Below, one piece after another: positions 25,707 through 34,049 of a stretch of 36,625 nt of DNA. Positions within the stretch are counted from its first letter, which is position 1. Every line of letters starts with the position of its first letter. The stretch spans positions 185,832-222,456 of the forward strand of contig PBNZ01000029.1 of NCBI GenBank assembly GCA_002723275.1, given 5' to 3'. Both the position numbers and the translations under genes were made by a program. The notes beneath the pieces are model-generated. The model saw only the letters and a program-made list of their open reading frames with translations, did not search any database and was not told the origin of the DNA. The DNA is from Planctomycetaceae bacterium. Lineage in GTDB: Bacteria; Planctomycetota; Planctomycetia; Pirellulales; Pirellulaceae.

Positions 25707-27464
25707 TTGGATTCGCCTAATTGGTATTTAGCCCTGACTGTCGGCCTATTGCTCGGAGCAGCCCTCCTGGCGGGACTGGCAGCAAGGAAATTTCATCTCC
25801 CCAGCGTGACGGCCTATTTGCTTGTCGGCCTCGCCCTGGGCCCGCATACCCCGATCCTGACATGGACGGCATGGCTGGCTGAGAAGCTGAATGTCGCGAT
25901 TCCCATCAAGGGTTTCCACATTCCTGCTGACCATTTGCATTACCTGGAGCCGGTGGGGAATTTCGCGATCGCTCTGGTCCTGTTCAATATGGGCTGCCAC
26001 TTCCCGCTCTCGCGTTTTCGCCGCATTATCAAACGGCTACTGCCAATGTCACTCGGCGAACTCGGACTCACGTTCACATTAGTCGCAGTAGGCCTTACCC
26101 TTCTCGGAATATTCAGCAGTGAAAAGTGGCTCACTTGGCAACTGGCGTTGCTGTTTGGAGCATTAGCCCTTGCAACCGCTCCAGCAACAACGGTGCTTGT
26201 GCTCAAGGAGAATCGCAGTGAAGGGCCTCTGACCGAATTCACCACAGGCCTACTCGCCTTAAACAATTTAGCATCGATCATTTTGTTCGAGCTGATTTTC
26301 GTATTGGTCCATGCAACGCGCGGCGCAGAGATCTCCATTGGCGCCGAATACATGGAGCTTACTCTGGCGCTGTTGGCCGCAACCATTTTGGGTGTCGCAG
26401 CCGGTCTATGCGTCAGCTATTTCTGTGGCATCATGCCATCAAGTCGCTGGCTTGTCCTCCTGACCGCCGTGATCGCTCCGCTGATGGCGGTCTGCGAAAT
26501 CCTACAAGTCCCCTACCTGCTAACGTTTCTTGCAATGGGAACAACCGTCGCCTCCACCTCAGAACTGGCCGACGAAATAAGCGAAGCCCTGGATCGCCTT
26601 ACCGGCCTGTTGTGCGTGGTCTTTTTCGTGATCCACGGGGCAGAGATGGACTTGAGCAAACTCTGGGCAGCAGGCGCCGCTGGGATTGGCTACATCAGTC
26701 TGAGATTGATTGGAAAGTATTTTGGGGTCTTCTTCACGGCGAATGCCCATCGAGATGGACCGCAGGTAAAGCGTTGGCTGGGAGCGGCACTCTTGTCTCA
26801 AGCGGGGGCAGCGATTGCCTTGTCTGCGATCGCTGTGGAGCGTGATCCAGAACTCGGGCGTCACCTACAGGATGTGATCCTCGGTACCGTCGTCTTCTTT
26901 GAAATCATCGGCCCGATCATGGTACGAACCTCGGTGCTCCAATGCGGAGAGATTCCGGTGGCGGCGGCGATTGCCCACACCACGAATTCAGGCCTCGATC
27001 AGCTTCGCAGCATGGGCTACCGCATCATGCAGTCGTTGGGGGTAAACCCATTCAAGGGAAGTACTGCTGATGAGTTGAGCGTGAGTCGCGTCACACGGCG
27101 GAACGTCAAACCGTTGCTGGCTAACGCTCCTTTCAACGAAGTGATTGACCATATTGAACACAGCCATGACAACACCTATCCGGTGGTTACCGAGTCCAAT
27201 GAACTGATTGGCATCATTCGATACCCCGACGTTCGCGACATCCTGTTCGATCCGGCTCTCAAAACACTCGTCACGGCAGAAGATCTGGCTGTCGAAGCCA
27301 AGAAAGTTCTACAGCAGGATAAAACTCTGGGAGAAGCCTGGAGAATGCTGCAGGACGAAGGCGACGACTGCATACCAGTCATCACATCCGTCGAGAATCA
27401 ATATATCGGCGTCGTTCGCCGTCGAGACCTCTTGCCTCTCCTGCACCAGGGCGACATCGGCTAA
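25707..27464 (+). CDS. CPA2-type cation:proton antiporter with C-terminal CBS domains
   Basis: A 585-residue membrane protein. Residues 1-~410 contain about 12 hydrophobic segments of the Na+/H+ exchanger fold (LGAALLAGLAARKFHLPSVTAYLLVGLALGPHTP at the start; ALATAPATTVLVLKE; LLSQAGAAIALSAIAVE). The C-terminal part, about 450-585, holds a pair of CBS motifs (VIDHIEHSHDNTYPVVTESNELIGIIRYPDV and LQDEGDDCIPVITSVENQYIGVVRRRDL), which usually sense adenine nucleotides. A TTG start at 25707 is the only possible one: an in-frame stop lies at 25683 and no ATG or GTG falls between. AGGA lies eight bases before it. The transported ion (Na+ or K+) cannot be decided. Nothing around it indicates an operon. 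Confidence 0.88.
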   Translation: MDSPNWYLALTVGLLLGAALLAGLAARKFHLPSVTAYLLVGLALGPHTPILTWTAWLAEKLNVAIPIKGFHIPADHLHYLEPVGNFAIALVLFNMGCHFPLSRFRRIIKRLLPMSLGELGLTFTLVAVGLTLLGIFSSEKWLTWQLALLFGALALATAPATTVLVLKENRSEGPLTEFTTGLLALNNLASIILFELIFVLVHATRGAEISIGAEYMELTLALLAATILGVAAGLCVSYFCGIMPSSRWLVLLTAVIAPLMAVCEILQVPYLLTFLAMGTTVASTSELADEISEALDRLTGLLCVVFFVIHGAEMDLSKLWAAGAAGIGYISLRLIGKYFGVFFTANAHRDGPQVKRWLGAALLSQAGAAIALSAIAVERDPELGRHLQDVILGTVVFFEIIGPIMVRTSVLQCGEIPVAAAIAHTTNSGLDQLRSMGYRIMQSLGVNPFKGSTADELSVSRVTRRNVKPLLANAPFNEVIDHIEHSHDNTYPVVTESNELIGIIRYPDVRDILFDPALKTLVTAEDLAVEAKKVLQQDKTLGEAWRMLQDEGDDCIPVITSVENQYIGVVRRRDLLPLLHQGDIG

Positions 27465-27564
27465 CAGCCGTTCCGTTCGAGACATTTGCCTGGAAAAGGG
27501 TTACATTAGGCAACACGGCGATTGCCTTTTCGATATCCCTTCTTAGTTCTGTATAAGGTGCAGC

Positions 27565-28944
27565 ATGTCTCAGTCGATAAACCGTCGGGAAGTCCTCAAA
27601 AGCACACTTGCCTGGGCGGGTGCCGCCGTTGTGACAGGAACGGGCAAGCATGCGTTTGGATTCACCAGTGCGAACTCGCGACCTCGCATCGCCGCCATCG
27701 GTACGGGCAGCCGCTGGTGCCAGAAGGCAACCGGTATTGATGGTCCCCACGGGTCGGCCCCCAGCGTTCGACACTTTGGAGATTACGTTGCACTATGTGA
27801 TGCAGATCAGGCCAGGATAGAACTTGCCGGTCAACTGGTCAAAGATTGGACGGGTAAGCAAGCTGACCTGGTCAAGGATTACCGATCTGTCATCGACCGA
27901 GACGACGTTGATATCGTTCACATTTCGACGCCAGATCATTGGCACGCCAAAATGGCCATCGAAGCAATGCTCGCCGGCAAAGATGTTTATTGCGAAAAGC
28001 CAATGACCCTGACAATCCCAGAAGGTCGCCAGATGACGGAGGTTTGCCGAGAAACGGGGCGAATTGTGCAAATTGGCACTCAGCAGAGAAGTGCGGCCAA
28101 CTTCATTCGTGCGATTGCTATGATTCGAGATGGTCGAATTGGGAAGGTCAAAAAGGCTCGTTGCAACATCGGCAGTTCTCCGACGAGCCCGGAGCTGCCT
28201 CAAGTCTCCTCCCCCTCAACGCTTGATTGGAATCTTTGGTTAGGCCCGGCTCCGATGGTTCCGTTTCGCTACCTGGCCGGCAACAACGGGGAAACGAAAA
28301 GCTGGTCGCGTGCCCATTACGAATTCCGCTGGTGGTACGAGTACTCGGGTGGAAAACTCACCGACTGGGGTGCTCACCACGTCGACATCGCCACCTGGGC
28401 TCTTGGCAAAACAGATACGGGCCCGATCTCGGTGGTGCCGGAAATGATCAAGCACCCGGTGCCTTTCAAAGACGGCTATCCGACTGACGACACTCGCTAC
28501 AACACGGCAACCGAATTCAAGATTCGAGCGACCTTTGCAGATGGGCAAGAAATCGAGATCTGCCATGACGGCAATAACGGCGTCATGTTCGAGGGCACGG
28601 AAGGACGGATCTTTGCCAATCGAGGTCGACTGACGGGCAAAGCTGCTGAAGAACTCGAACAGAATCCACTTCCCGATGGTGCTCTCGAGAAGGTTTACAA
28701 GGATCGCCCCCTGGTTGATCACTTCCGCAACTTTTTCGAAGCAGTGGTTAACCGGAAAGAACCCATTTCCGATGTCGCAAGTCACCACCGCGCTCTTTCG
28801 ACCTGCCACCTGGCCGGCATTGCAGCTCGGCTCGGACGGCCCATTCGCTGGGACCCCGATCAAGAAAAAATTCTCGACGACGCGAAGGCTCAGACCTTTG
28901 TTGGACGAGAAAGCCGCAAGGGATTCGAAATCGAGATCTCGTAG
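27565..28944 (+). CDS. Tat-exported Gfo/Idh/MocA-family oxidoreductase
   Basis: A 459-residue NAD(P)-dependent sugar oxidoreductase-like protein. It begins with a twin-arginine signal (NRREVLKSTLAWAGAAVV, R7-R8), so it is exported folded, probably with its cofactor. The Rossmann start is RPRIAAIGTGSRW, and the family EKP motif is CEKPMTLTIPEG. DWGAHHVDIATWALG carries the His/Asp pair of the C-terminal domain. AAGG lies six bases before the ATG. Such exported Gfo/Idh proteins are abundant in planctomycetes and are thought to oxidise sugars in the periplasm. It could work in the same pathway as the DUF1080 hydrolase and isomerase at 5854-8486, though the genes are not linked. The substrate is unknown. 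Confidence 0.9.
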   Translation: MSQSINRREVLKSTLAWAGAAVVTGTGKHAFGFTSANSRPRIAAIGTGSRWCQKATGIDGPHGSAPSVRHFGDYVALCDADQARIELAGQLVKDWTGKQADLVKDYRSVIDRDDVDIVHISTPDHWHAKMAIEAMLAGKDVYCEKPMTLTIPEGRQMTEVCRETGRIVQIGTQQRSAANFIRAIAMIRDGRIGKVKKARCNIGSSPTSPELPQVSSPSTLDWNLWLGPAPMVPFRYLAGNNGETKSWSRAHYEFRWWYEYSGGKLTDWGAHHVDIATWALGKTDTGPISVVPEMIKHPVPFKDGYPTDDTRYNTATEFKIRATFADGQEIEICHDGNNGVMFEGTEGRIFANRGRLTGKAAEELEQNPLPDGALEKVYKDRPLVDHFRNFFEAVVNRKEPISDVASHHRALSTCHLAGIAARLGRPIRWDPDQEKILDDAKAQTFVGRESRKGFEIEIS

Positions 28945-29342
28945 CAAGAAATCCAGTCGACAATAGAGCGAAATAGCCTGAGTCCGTCTCAAGCCACTCG
29001 ACACGCCCGACCCGTAAGAAAAAGATCCTACCACCGTCGTCCAAGGGCAAGGATTAGCATCGAAAGCCAAAGGAAGGGCGAGCTATTTTACGCCATGATT
29101 CGGCACTGTCTTTTTCAAATCGAGTTCCCTGATCAACCTTTTCGGTCAGCAGTGAAGTCTCTTTTTATGAGAGCGGCTTACCTTCGGATGCCAGGTCGTC
29201 ACTGATCACCAACTCAGTGATGATACGATTGTCGACGATTCCTTCGTCTACAATCTATCGGTTGCTCAGATTTAGCGAGGAAACAAGAATGACATTCGCT
29301 TCGATCTCAAGAATCTGCCGCCGGATTGAAAAGTACAAACGT
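28945..29342. other. Intergenic region between convergent oxidoreductase and EF-hand genes
   Basis: About 400 bases with no supported gene. A 7-bp inverted repeat (TCACTGA at 29199-29205 with TCAGTGA at 29214-29220) could form a hairpin between the two convergent genes, but no T-run follows. The short frames present are incidental. Confidence 0.4.
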
Positions 29343-30026
29343 TTACTCCGGCCGCGTTTTAGACGATGACCGATCGGCACCATTACTGCTGCCCGCTTTC
29401 GACGGCAACTCATCTGCAAATATCTTTTTGAAATCCGGAAGCTTTGGCAAATCAACTCCCTGCTTGACAATTAATTGATGAGCTTTTGTCAAACGAGAAA
29501 TCGACTTTGACATTTTGAATAACTCTGACGGGTCATCAACTTGTTCAATGACATCCAATGCATCTTCGAGGGCTATGCCAGCTTCGTCATATTCTTTTTG
29601 CTGATAGAATTTACCCGCTTCAAGAATGGCCTCGACGAGTTGGTCATTCAGGTCAGCGTAATAGGGATCCGAAAAGTTAGATGCTTTAGCTGTGGGTTGA
29701 CTACGATTCCGTTTCGGACGTGGCCTTGCTTCGCGAGTAACATCTTCTTCGTCAAGCTCGTCAGACTCATCGGCTTCATCACTCGTTCCGACAAGTTCAT
29801 CGGCGGTGATCTTGCCATCCTTATTGGTATCCAACTTGCGGATCTGATTGGCAGCAAAACGAATCTCGCGCTGGGACAGAACCCCATCCTTATCTTCGTC
29901 GATAATGGCCGCGATCGGATTTGAAGCGATGGCATCCGAGCTACGATTGGACCGACGTTGAGCCGATGCCGCTTCAGGAAAAATCGACGCAACCATCAGT
30001 AGAACGAGAAGGAGACAAGCACGCAT
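29343..30026 (-). CDS. Secreted EF-hand domain protein
   Basis: A 227-residue exported protein. The start is ATG 30026, because it begins a clean signal peptide (MRACLLLVLLMVASIFPEAASA) and has AAGG eight bases upstream; a longer frame exists but looks non-coding. Residues 43-54 (DEDKDGVLSQRE) and 66-77 (DTNKDGKITADE) form two canonical 12-residue EF-hand loops that bind calcium. An acidic/basic low-complexity stretch follows. The C-terminal ~100 residues (LNDQLVEAILEAGKFYQQKEYDEAGIAL and on) form helices resembling a TPR-like hairpin. It follows fabF on the same strand with a 176-base gap, so it may be separate. Function is unknown beyond calcium binding. Confidence 0.75.
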   Translation of the reverse strand: MRACLLLVLLMVASIFPEAASAQRRSNRSSDAIASNPIAAIIDEDKDGVLSQREIRFAANQIRKLDTNKDGKITADELVGTSDEADESDELDEEDVTREARPRPKRNRSQPTAKASNFSDPYYADLNDQLVEAILEAGKFYQQKEYDEAGIALEDALDVIEQVDDPSELFKMSKSISRLTKAHQLIVKQGVDLPKLPDFKKIFADELPSKAGSSNGADRSSSKTRPE

Positions 30027-30202
30027 AATGAAAACCTTACTAAGGAGAAAGTGTGACAAAGCGATTCTCTGGGAGCACATTCTAGCGCATTTTGGACGAG
30101 AAAATCAGCGAAATGCCTGCGCAACCGGGAAAAAGCCAGTCAACAACCGCAGAATCCTCAGGCAGAAGGCAAAAACGACTGCTCGGGCTCACCTTGAGCG
30201 AC

Positions 30203-31441
30203 TTAACGCAAGGCACCTACAATCACCGAAGCGTTATGCCCACCGAAACCGAAGCTGTTGCTCATCGCGGCACGCAGCTGACGCTCCTTGGCCTGATTCG
30301 GCGTGTAATCAAGATCGCAAGCAGGATCGGGCGTATTGAGATTGATGGTCGGCGGAACCAGGCTTCGCTGGAGCGCCTTCACACTTAAAACTAGCTCGAT
30401 GCCACCGCTTGCCCCGAGTGAGTGACCGAGCTGGCTTTTGGTACTTGAGACACTGAGCTGATAGGCATGGTCGCCATAAACGCTCTTGATCGCCTGAGTT
30501 TCAGCCTTGTCACCCAATGGAGTACTCGTGCCATGGGCATTGATGTAATCCACTTCATCCGGCGAGATCGAGGCATCGCGTAACGCAGACGTCATGGCCC
30601 GTGCCGCACCAACACCTTCTTCGTCGGGCTGCGTAATGTGCCCGGCATCTCCACTGGCTCCGAAGCCAAGCACTTCGCAGTAGATATTGGCACCTCTTGC
30701 CTTCGCATGCTCAAGCTCTTCAAGCACGAGAATTCCGGCACCTTCGCTCATCACGAAACCATCGCGATCGAGATCAAATGGCCGACTGGCAAGCGTTGGC
30801 TCATCATTACGTTCCGAAAGTGCCCGCATGTTCGCGAAGGCACTGATCCCCATGGGGGTGATGGCTGCCTCAGTTCCACCGGTAATCATGACGTCGGCAT
30901 CGTCATACTGAATGGACTTGAGAGCATCGCCGATTGCGTTGGTCGCACTGGCACATGCGGTCGCGACCGTATAATTCGGCCCCCGCATACCATACTTGAT
31001 CGAGATAGCTCCACCGGCGGCATTCAACATCAACTTTGGAATGGTCAATGCCGAGACCCGGTCAGGTCCCTTGAAGAGCAGGCGTTCGACTTGCGTCTCA
31101 ATTTCCTTCAGCCCACCGATTCCGGAACCCAGGACGACGCCACATCGAAAACTATCTTCCTGCGAGAAATCAATGCCGCAATCTTGCACGGCATCGGTTC
31201 CTGCCACGAGAGCAAACGAGGTAAAACGATCGATCCGCTTTAATTCCTTGTGAGGAATATAGTCGGTTGGGCTCCAATCATAGAGATCACCAGCGAACGT
31301 CACCTTAAACTTGGAGCAGTCAAAGATGCGCAGGCCATGGATACCGCTCTCGCCTGCAACAACACGATCAAACAGATCATTGACGCTACAGCTTAGCGAC
31401 GTAACCACACCGAGACCGGTCACGACCACCCGTCGTTTCAT
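30203..31441 (-). CDS. fabF: 3-oxoacyl-[acyl-carrier-protein] synthase II
   Basis: Elongates acyl-ACP with malonyl-ACP in type II fatty-acid synthesis. From the ATG at 31441 it has 412 residues. The catalytic triad falls at C163 (VATACASATNAI), H303 (NAHGTSTPLGD) and H340 (QLGHSLGASGG), the same numbers as in the E. coli enzyme. MKRRVVVTGLGVVT is the typical start. An extra ATG two codons upstream (31447) is in frame, but the TAGG element suits the second ATG better. It is 19 bases downstream of acpP, the last gene of the rpmF-fabD-fabG-acpP-fabF unit. Confidence 0.97.
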   Translation of the reverse strand: MKRRVVVTGLGVVTSLSCSVNDLFDRVVAGESGIHGLRIFDCSKFKVTFAGDLYDWSPTDYIPHKELKRIDRFTSFALVAGTDAVQDCGIDFSQEDSFRCGVVLGSGIGGLKEIETQVERLLFKGPDRVSALTIPKLMLNAAGGAISIKYGMRGPNYTVATACASATNAIGDALKSIQYDDADVMITGGTEAAITPMGISAFANMRALSERNDEPTLASRPFDLDRDGFVMSEGAGILVLEELEHAKARGANIYCEVLGFGASGDAGHITQPDEEGVGAARAMTSALRDASISPDEVDYINAHGTSTPLGDKAETQAIKSVYGDHAYQLSVSSTKSQLGHSLGASGGIELVLSVKALQRSLVPPTINLNTPDPACDLDYTPNQAKERQLRAAMSNSFGFGGHNASVIVGALR

Positions 31442-31460
31442 AGTCATCGCCTACAAGCTC

Positions 31461-31700
31461 TTAGGAAGCCTGAGCTTTTTGAATGAAGTCGATCGCCTGT
31501 CCAACGGTTTGAATTTTTTCAGCCGCATCGTCGGGGATGTTGATGTCAAACTCTTCTTCCAACTCCATGACGAGCTCAACCGTATCCAACGAATCAGCTC
31601 CGAGATCGTTAACAAACGACGTTTCAGGCGTGACCTTTTCTTTGTCGACGCCCAGCTGCTCCGCCACGATGTCAATCACTCGTTGAGAAACATCTGCCAC
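31461..31700 (-). CDS. acpP: Acyl carrier protein
   Basis: A 79-residue acidic four-helix protein that carries growing acyl chains on a phosphopantetheine arm. The attachment serine is S37 in the motif [19 protein letters not shown]. The start codon is GTG at 31700, supported by an AGGAGG element about nine bases before it. It has its own good promoter candidate in the 158-base gap after fabG, so acpP and fabF can be made at a higher level than the upstream genes, as expected for an abundant protein. Confidence 0.97.
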   Translation of the reverse strand: MADVSQRVIDIVAEQLGVDKEKVTPETSFVNDLGADSLDTVELVMELEEEFDINIPDDAAEKIQTVGQAIDFIQKAQAS

Positions 31701-31795
31701 CTTGGCCGTCCTCCTAAATAAGTGAAACGGGGTGCTGCCCCCGCAGTGAATCCAGAGTCATATCCTTGTGATTTATCCTTACCATCAAGCAAAAC

Positions 31796-31825
31796 AAGAT
31801 AGAGGATTTTTACAAACGGGGTCAA
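31796..31825 (-). promoter_or_regulatory. Promoter candidate for acpP-fabF
   Basis: On the minus strand, TTGACC (31820-31825) and TATCTT (31796-31801) are separated by 18 bases in the fabG-acpP gap. The predicted leader is about 90 bases and contains a CGGGG/CCCCG hairpin upstream of the AGGAGG ribosome site. Confidence 0.45.
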
Positions 31826-31858
31826 GACGCAATTGTCTTTCCCCAGTAATCAACTGTC

Positions 31859-32629
31859 TTATCCAGTCAACCCACCATCAACAGTCAGCACCTGTCCGGT
31901 GACATAACTAGCGGCGGAACTTGCCAAAAAGAGGACCGCAGCGGCGACCTCATCAGGCCGGCCCAGCCTCTTGGCGGGGATCCGTTTCTTTGCTTCGGTG
32001 ACCACAATTTCCCCGAGGGTTGCGGTCATATCGCTTTCAATGAAGCCAGGTGCGACGGCGTTGATGGTCACCTTTCGCCCCGCCAATTCTCGGCTAAGGC
32101 TTCGCGTCAGGCCGATCAACCCGGCCTTTGATGCTGAGTAATTCGTCTGCCCAGGGTTCCCCATCAAGCCAGAAACACTCGTGATATTAATAATCCGACC
32201 ATATCGCGCTCTCATCATGTACCGAGACGCTGCGCGGCTCCACAAAAAGGCACTTCGCAGGTTGGTATTAATTACATCTTCCCACTCTTCATCGGACATT
32301 CGGGGCAGGAGGGTGTCGCGCGTGATCCCGGCATTGTTAACGAGGATATCGACCTTTCCCCATTTTTCGGCGACTCCATCGATGACATCATCGGCAGCCT
32401 GCCGATCCGTCACATCGCAGGCGAAAGGCAACGCCGTTCCTCCTGCCTCCTCGATCACCTTAACGGTTTCGGCCAGCTTTTCCGGATTTCGGGCCACACA
32501 GGCGACCTGAGCTCCACTCGCTCCCAATGCCTCGGCCATCGCCTTACCCAATCCGCGGGAGGCGCCAGTCACCACGGCTGCCTGTCCTGCGAGATCCACG
32601 TTCAAGCCGTTGACTGCATATTCGCTCAT
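31859..32629 (-). CDS. fabG: 3-oxoacyl-[acyl-carrier-protein] reductase
   Basis: NADPH-dependent ketoreductase of the fatty-acid cycle, 256 residues, short-chain dehydrogenase fold. The cofactor motif is TGASRGLG (residues 21-28), with VNNAG following the fourth strand. The catalytic Ser-Tyr-Lys set is S151, Y164 and K168 (ITSVSG and YSASK), with the same 13-residue Ser-to-Tyr spacing as the E. coli enzyme. The end ASYVTGQVLTVDGG is typical of FabG. It is 45 bases downstream of fabD. An N-terminal extension of about 10 residues is seen relative to E. coli FabG. Confidence 0.96.
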   Translation of the reverse strand: MSEYAVNGLNVDLAGQAAVVTGASRGLGKAMAEALGASGAQVACVARNPEKLAETVKVIEEAGGTALPFACDVTDRQAADDVIDGVAEKWGKVDILVNNAGITRDTLLPRMSDEEWEDVINTNLRSAFLWSRAASRYMMRARYGRIINITSVSGLMGNPGQTNYSASKAGLIGLTRSLSRELAGRKVTINAVAPGFIESDMTATLGEIVVTEAKKRIPAKRLGRPDEVAAAVLFLASSAASYVTGQVLTVDGGLTG

Positions 32630-32674
32630 AAGTTCACTTTCTTCATCAGGCCGACAGATTGCAGGCGAGCCAAT

Positions 32675-33583
32675 TTATCCGACGTTGGTACAAGATACCT
32701 TCCGATCGATCCGTCTCAACAGGCCTCGAAGCACTCGACCAGGACCGACTTCGTAAAAGTTGGAATATCCATCATCGAGCAACAGCCGCATTGAATCCTC
32801 CCAGCGAACTGGGCTGACGACTTGTTTGACCAATATCTCGCGGATTTCTTCCGGATCAGAATGCGGTTGAGCGTCGACGTTGGAGATCACCGGGATCCGA
32901 GGGGAGGCCATCGGCACTTCTGCCAGCACCTCTGCCAACTGCTCCAGAGCGCTTTCCATAATTGGAGTATGGAAAGCACCTGCGACAGCCAGTGCAACAA
33001 CCTTCATGGCCCCTGCAGATTCGGCGTTTTCCACGAGTTTTTCGCACGAGGCATTGTGTCCAGAAACAACGATATTTCCCGGGCATAAATGATTAGCGAT
33101 CCGCAGCACCTCGTCGGGCTGACGCGATTGCTCACAAAGATCCTCGACCTGGGCTAATTCTAGTCCCAAGACGCTGACCATTCCGCTGGGCGTTGCATCG
33201 GCAGCGGCCTGCATTGCCTCGCCACGACACTTAACGACTCGCAAAGCGTGCTCAAACTCCATCACACCGGCGAACACCAAGGCCGTATATTCACCCAGGC
33301 TCAAGCCGGCTGCGGCACTTGCGAGATTAATAATTTCTGGAGTCTCACTACGAATCTGTTCGACCGCCGCCAGACTGCAGACAAACAGTGCCGGCTGGCT
33401 GTAGATTGTCGAGTCGAGTTCTTCCACGGGCCCGTTGGCACAGAGACGAGCCAAGTCGTAGCCGAGAACCTGTTCGGCATCGTCAAACAGCGCTCGAGCT
33501 GCCGGCAACGACTCCGCGAGCTGCTGCCCCATTCCGATAGACTGAGCCCCTTGCCCGGGGAACAAAAACGCCGTCTTGCTCAA
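32675..33583 (-). CDS. fabD: Malonyl-CoA:ACP transacylase
   Basis: Moves the malonyl group from CoA to ACP. The protein has 302 residues, with the opening TAFLFPGQGAQSIGMG, nucleophile S95 in GLSLGEYT, and H205 in AGAFHTPIME. The start is a TTG at 33583 (MSKTAFLFPGQG), which matches the conserved N-terminus; no ATG is available nearby. It follows rpmF by 26 bases and precedes fabG, in the usual order of the bacterial fab cluster. Confidence 0.96.
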   Translation of the reverse strand: MSKTAFLFPGQGAQSIGMGQQLAESLPAARALFDDAEQVLGYDLARLCANGPVEELDSTIYSQPALFVCSLAAVEQIRSETPEIINLASAAAGLSLGEYTALVFAGVMEFEHALRVVKCRGEAMQAAADATPSGMVSVLGLELAQVEDLCEQSRQPDEVLRIANHLCPGNIVVSGHNASCEKLVENAESAGAMKVVALAVAGAFHTPIMESALEQLAEVLAEVPMASPRIPVISNVDAQPHSDPEEIREILVKQVVSPVRWEDSMRLLLDDGYSNFYEVGPGRVLRGLLRRIDRKVSCTNVG

Positions 33584-33609
33584 GATCCCAAATCCTTGGA
33601 GATTGGCCC

Positions 33610-33792
33610 CTAGGCGTCTTCCATATCAACCACCGTTCGCCCCATGTAATAGCCACACTTGGGGCAGACGACATGTGAGGGAACAGCCGCACTACATTGC
33701 GGACAAAACGACAACTGACGCGCCTTCTTGGCGTCGTGAGATCGCCGCTTACCAGTTCTGGAATTCGAATGTTTTCTTTTGGGGACTGCCAT
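33610..33792 (-). CDS. rpmF: 50S ribosomal protein bL32
   Basis: A 60-residue ribosomal protein starting MAVPKRKHSNSR, the conserved opening, at the ATG at 33792; a TTG- or ATG-initiated extension of three residues is not needed. Four cysteines (C30, C33, C43, C46) make a zinc ribbon, so this is the zinc-binding form. AGGTG lies six bases before the start. A near-consensus promoter and a leader hairpin lie upstream. In many bacteria rpmF heads the fatty-acid cluster; here it leads directly to fabD, with plsX and fabH missing. Confidence 0.96.
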   Translation of the reverse strand: MAVPKRKHSNSRTGKRRSHDAKKARQLSFCPQCSAAVPSHVVCPKCGYYMGRTVVDMEDA

Positions 33793-33825
33793 AATTGACA
33801 CCTGCTGTGACTAAATCCCATGCGA

Positions 33826-33847
33826 CCTGCCGGAGAATCCCGACAGG
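33826..33847 (-). promoter_or_regulatory. Leader hairpin upstream of rpmF
   Basis: CCTGTCGG and CCGGCAGG (minus strand) form an 8-bp stem with one G-U pair around a 6-base loop. It lies between the predicted transcription start (near 33857) and the rpmF start, so it would be in the 5' leader of the mRNA. A role in autoregulation is possible but unproven. Confidence 0.35.
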
Positions 33848-33863
33848 CAGTGTTAAACCCCGA

Positions 33864-33892
33864 ATCTTATTGGGCTTGGGGCTACCTGTCAA
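33864..33892 (-). promoter_or_regulatory. Near-consensus sigma70 promoter for rpmF-fab operon
   Basis: On the minus strand the -35 box is TTGACA (33887-33892), a perfect match, and the -10 box is TAAGAT (33864-33869), with a 17-base spacer. It lies about 70 bases upstream of the rpmF start and is the best promoter seen in the window. Confidence 0.72.
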
Positions 33893-33959
33893 CGGCCGTC
33901 GGCAGCGGCAACCTGGCAAAAACGCATCCGACTTTCCAGTTCCCAGTTTTCCGGCGCCT

Positions 33960-33984
33960 GTCTCCTGTGTGCCCGTCTCCTGTG
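33960..33984. repeat. Short direct repeat upstream of the rpmF promoter
   Basis: GTCTCCTGTG occurs at 33960-33969 and again at 33975-33984, a 15-base period. It lies in the 257-base gap between ruvB and rpmF and upstream of the rpmF -35 box. It may be a binding site pair or simply low-complexity sequence. Confidence 0.35.
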
Positions 33985-34049
33985 CCCGATCAATTTGCGG
34001 TAATCCCGCCGTCCTGAAGGGCCCAGTCCGCCTGAAAGCCGAAACCGAC

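Noticed and set aside
28240-29070. A 276-codon minus-strand frame opposite the Gfo/Idh gene
   Set aside because: Most of it is antisense to a clearly coding region and the composition is unlike a real protein; no ribosome site.
29255-29470. Small frame after the EF-hand gene
   Set aside because: It overlaps the EF-hand coding end in another frame and has no recognisable domain or start signal.
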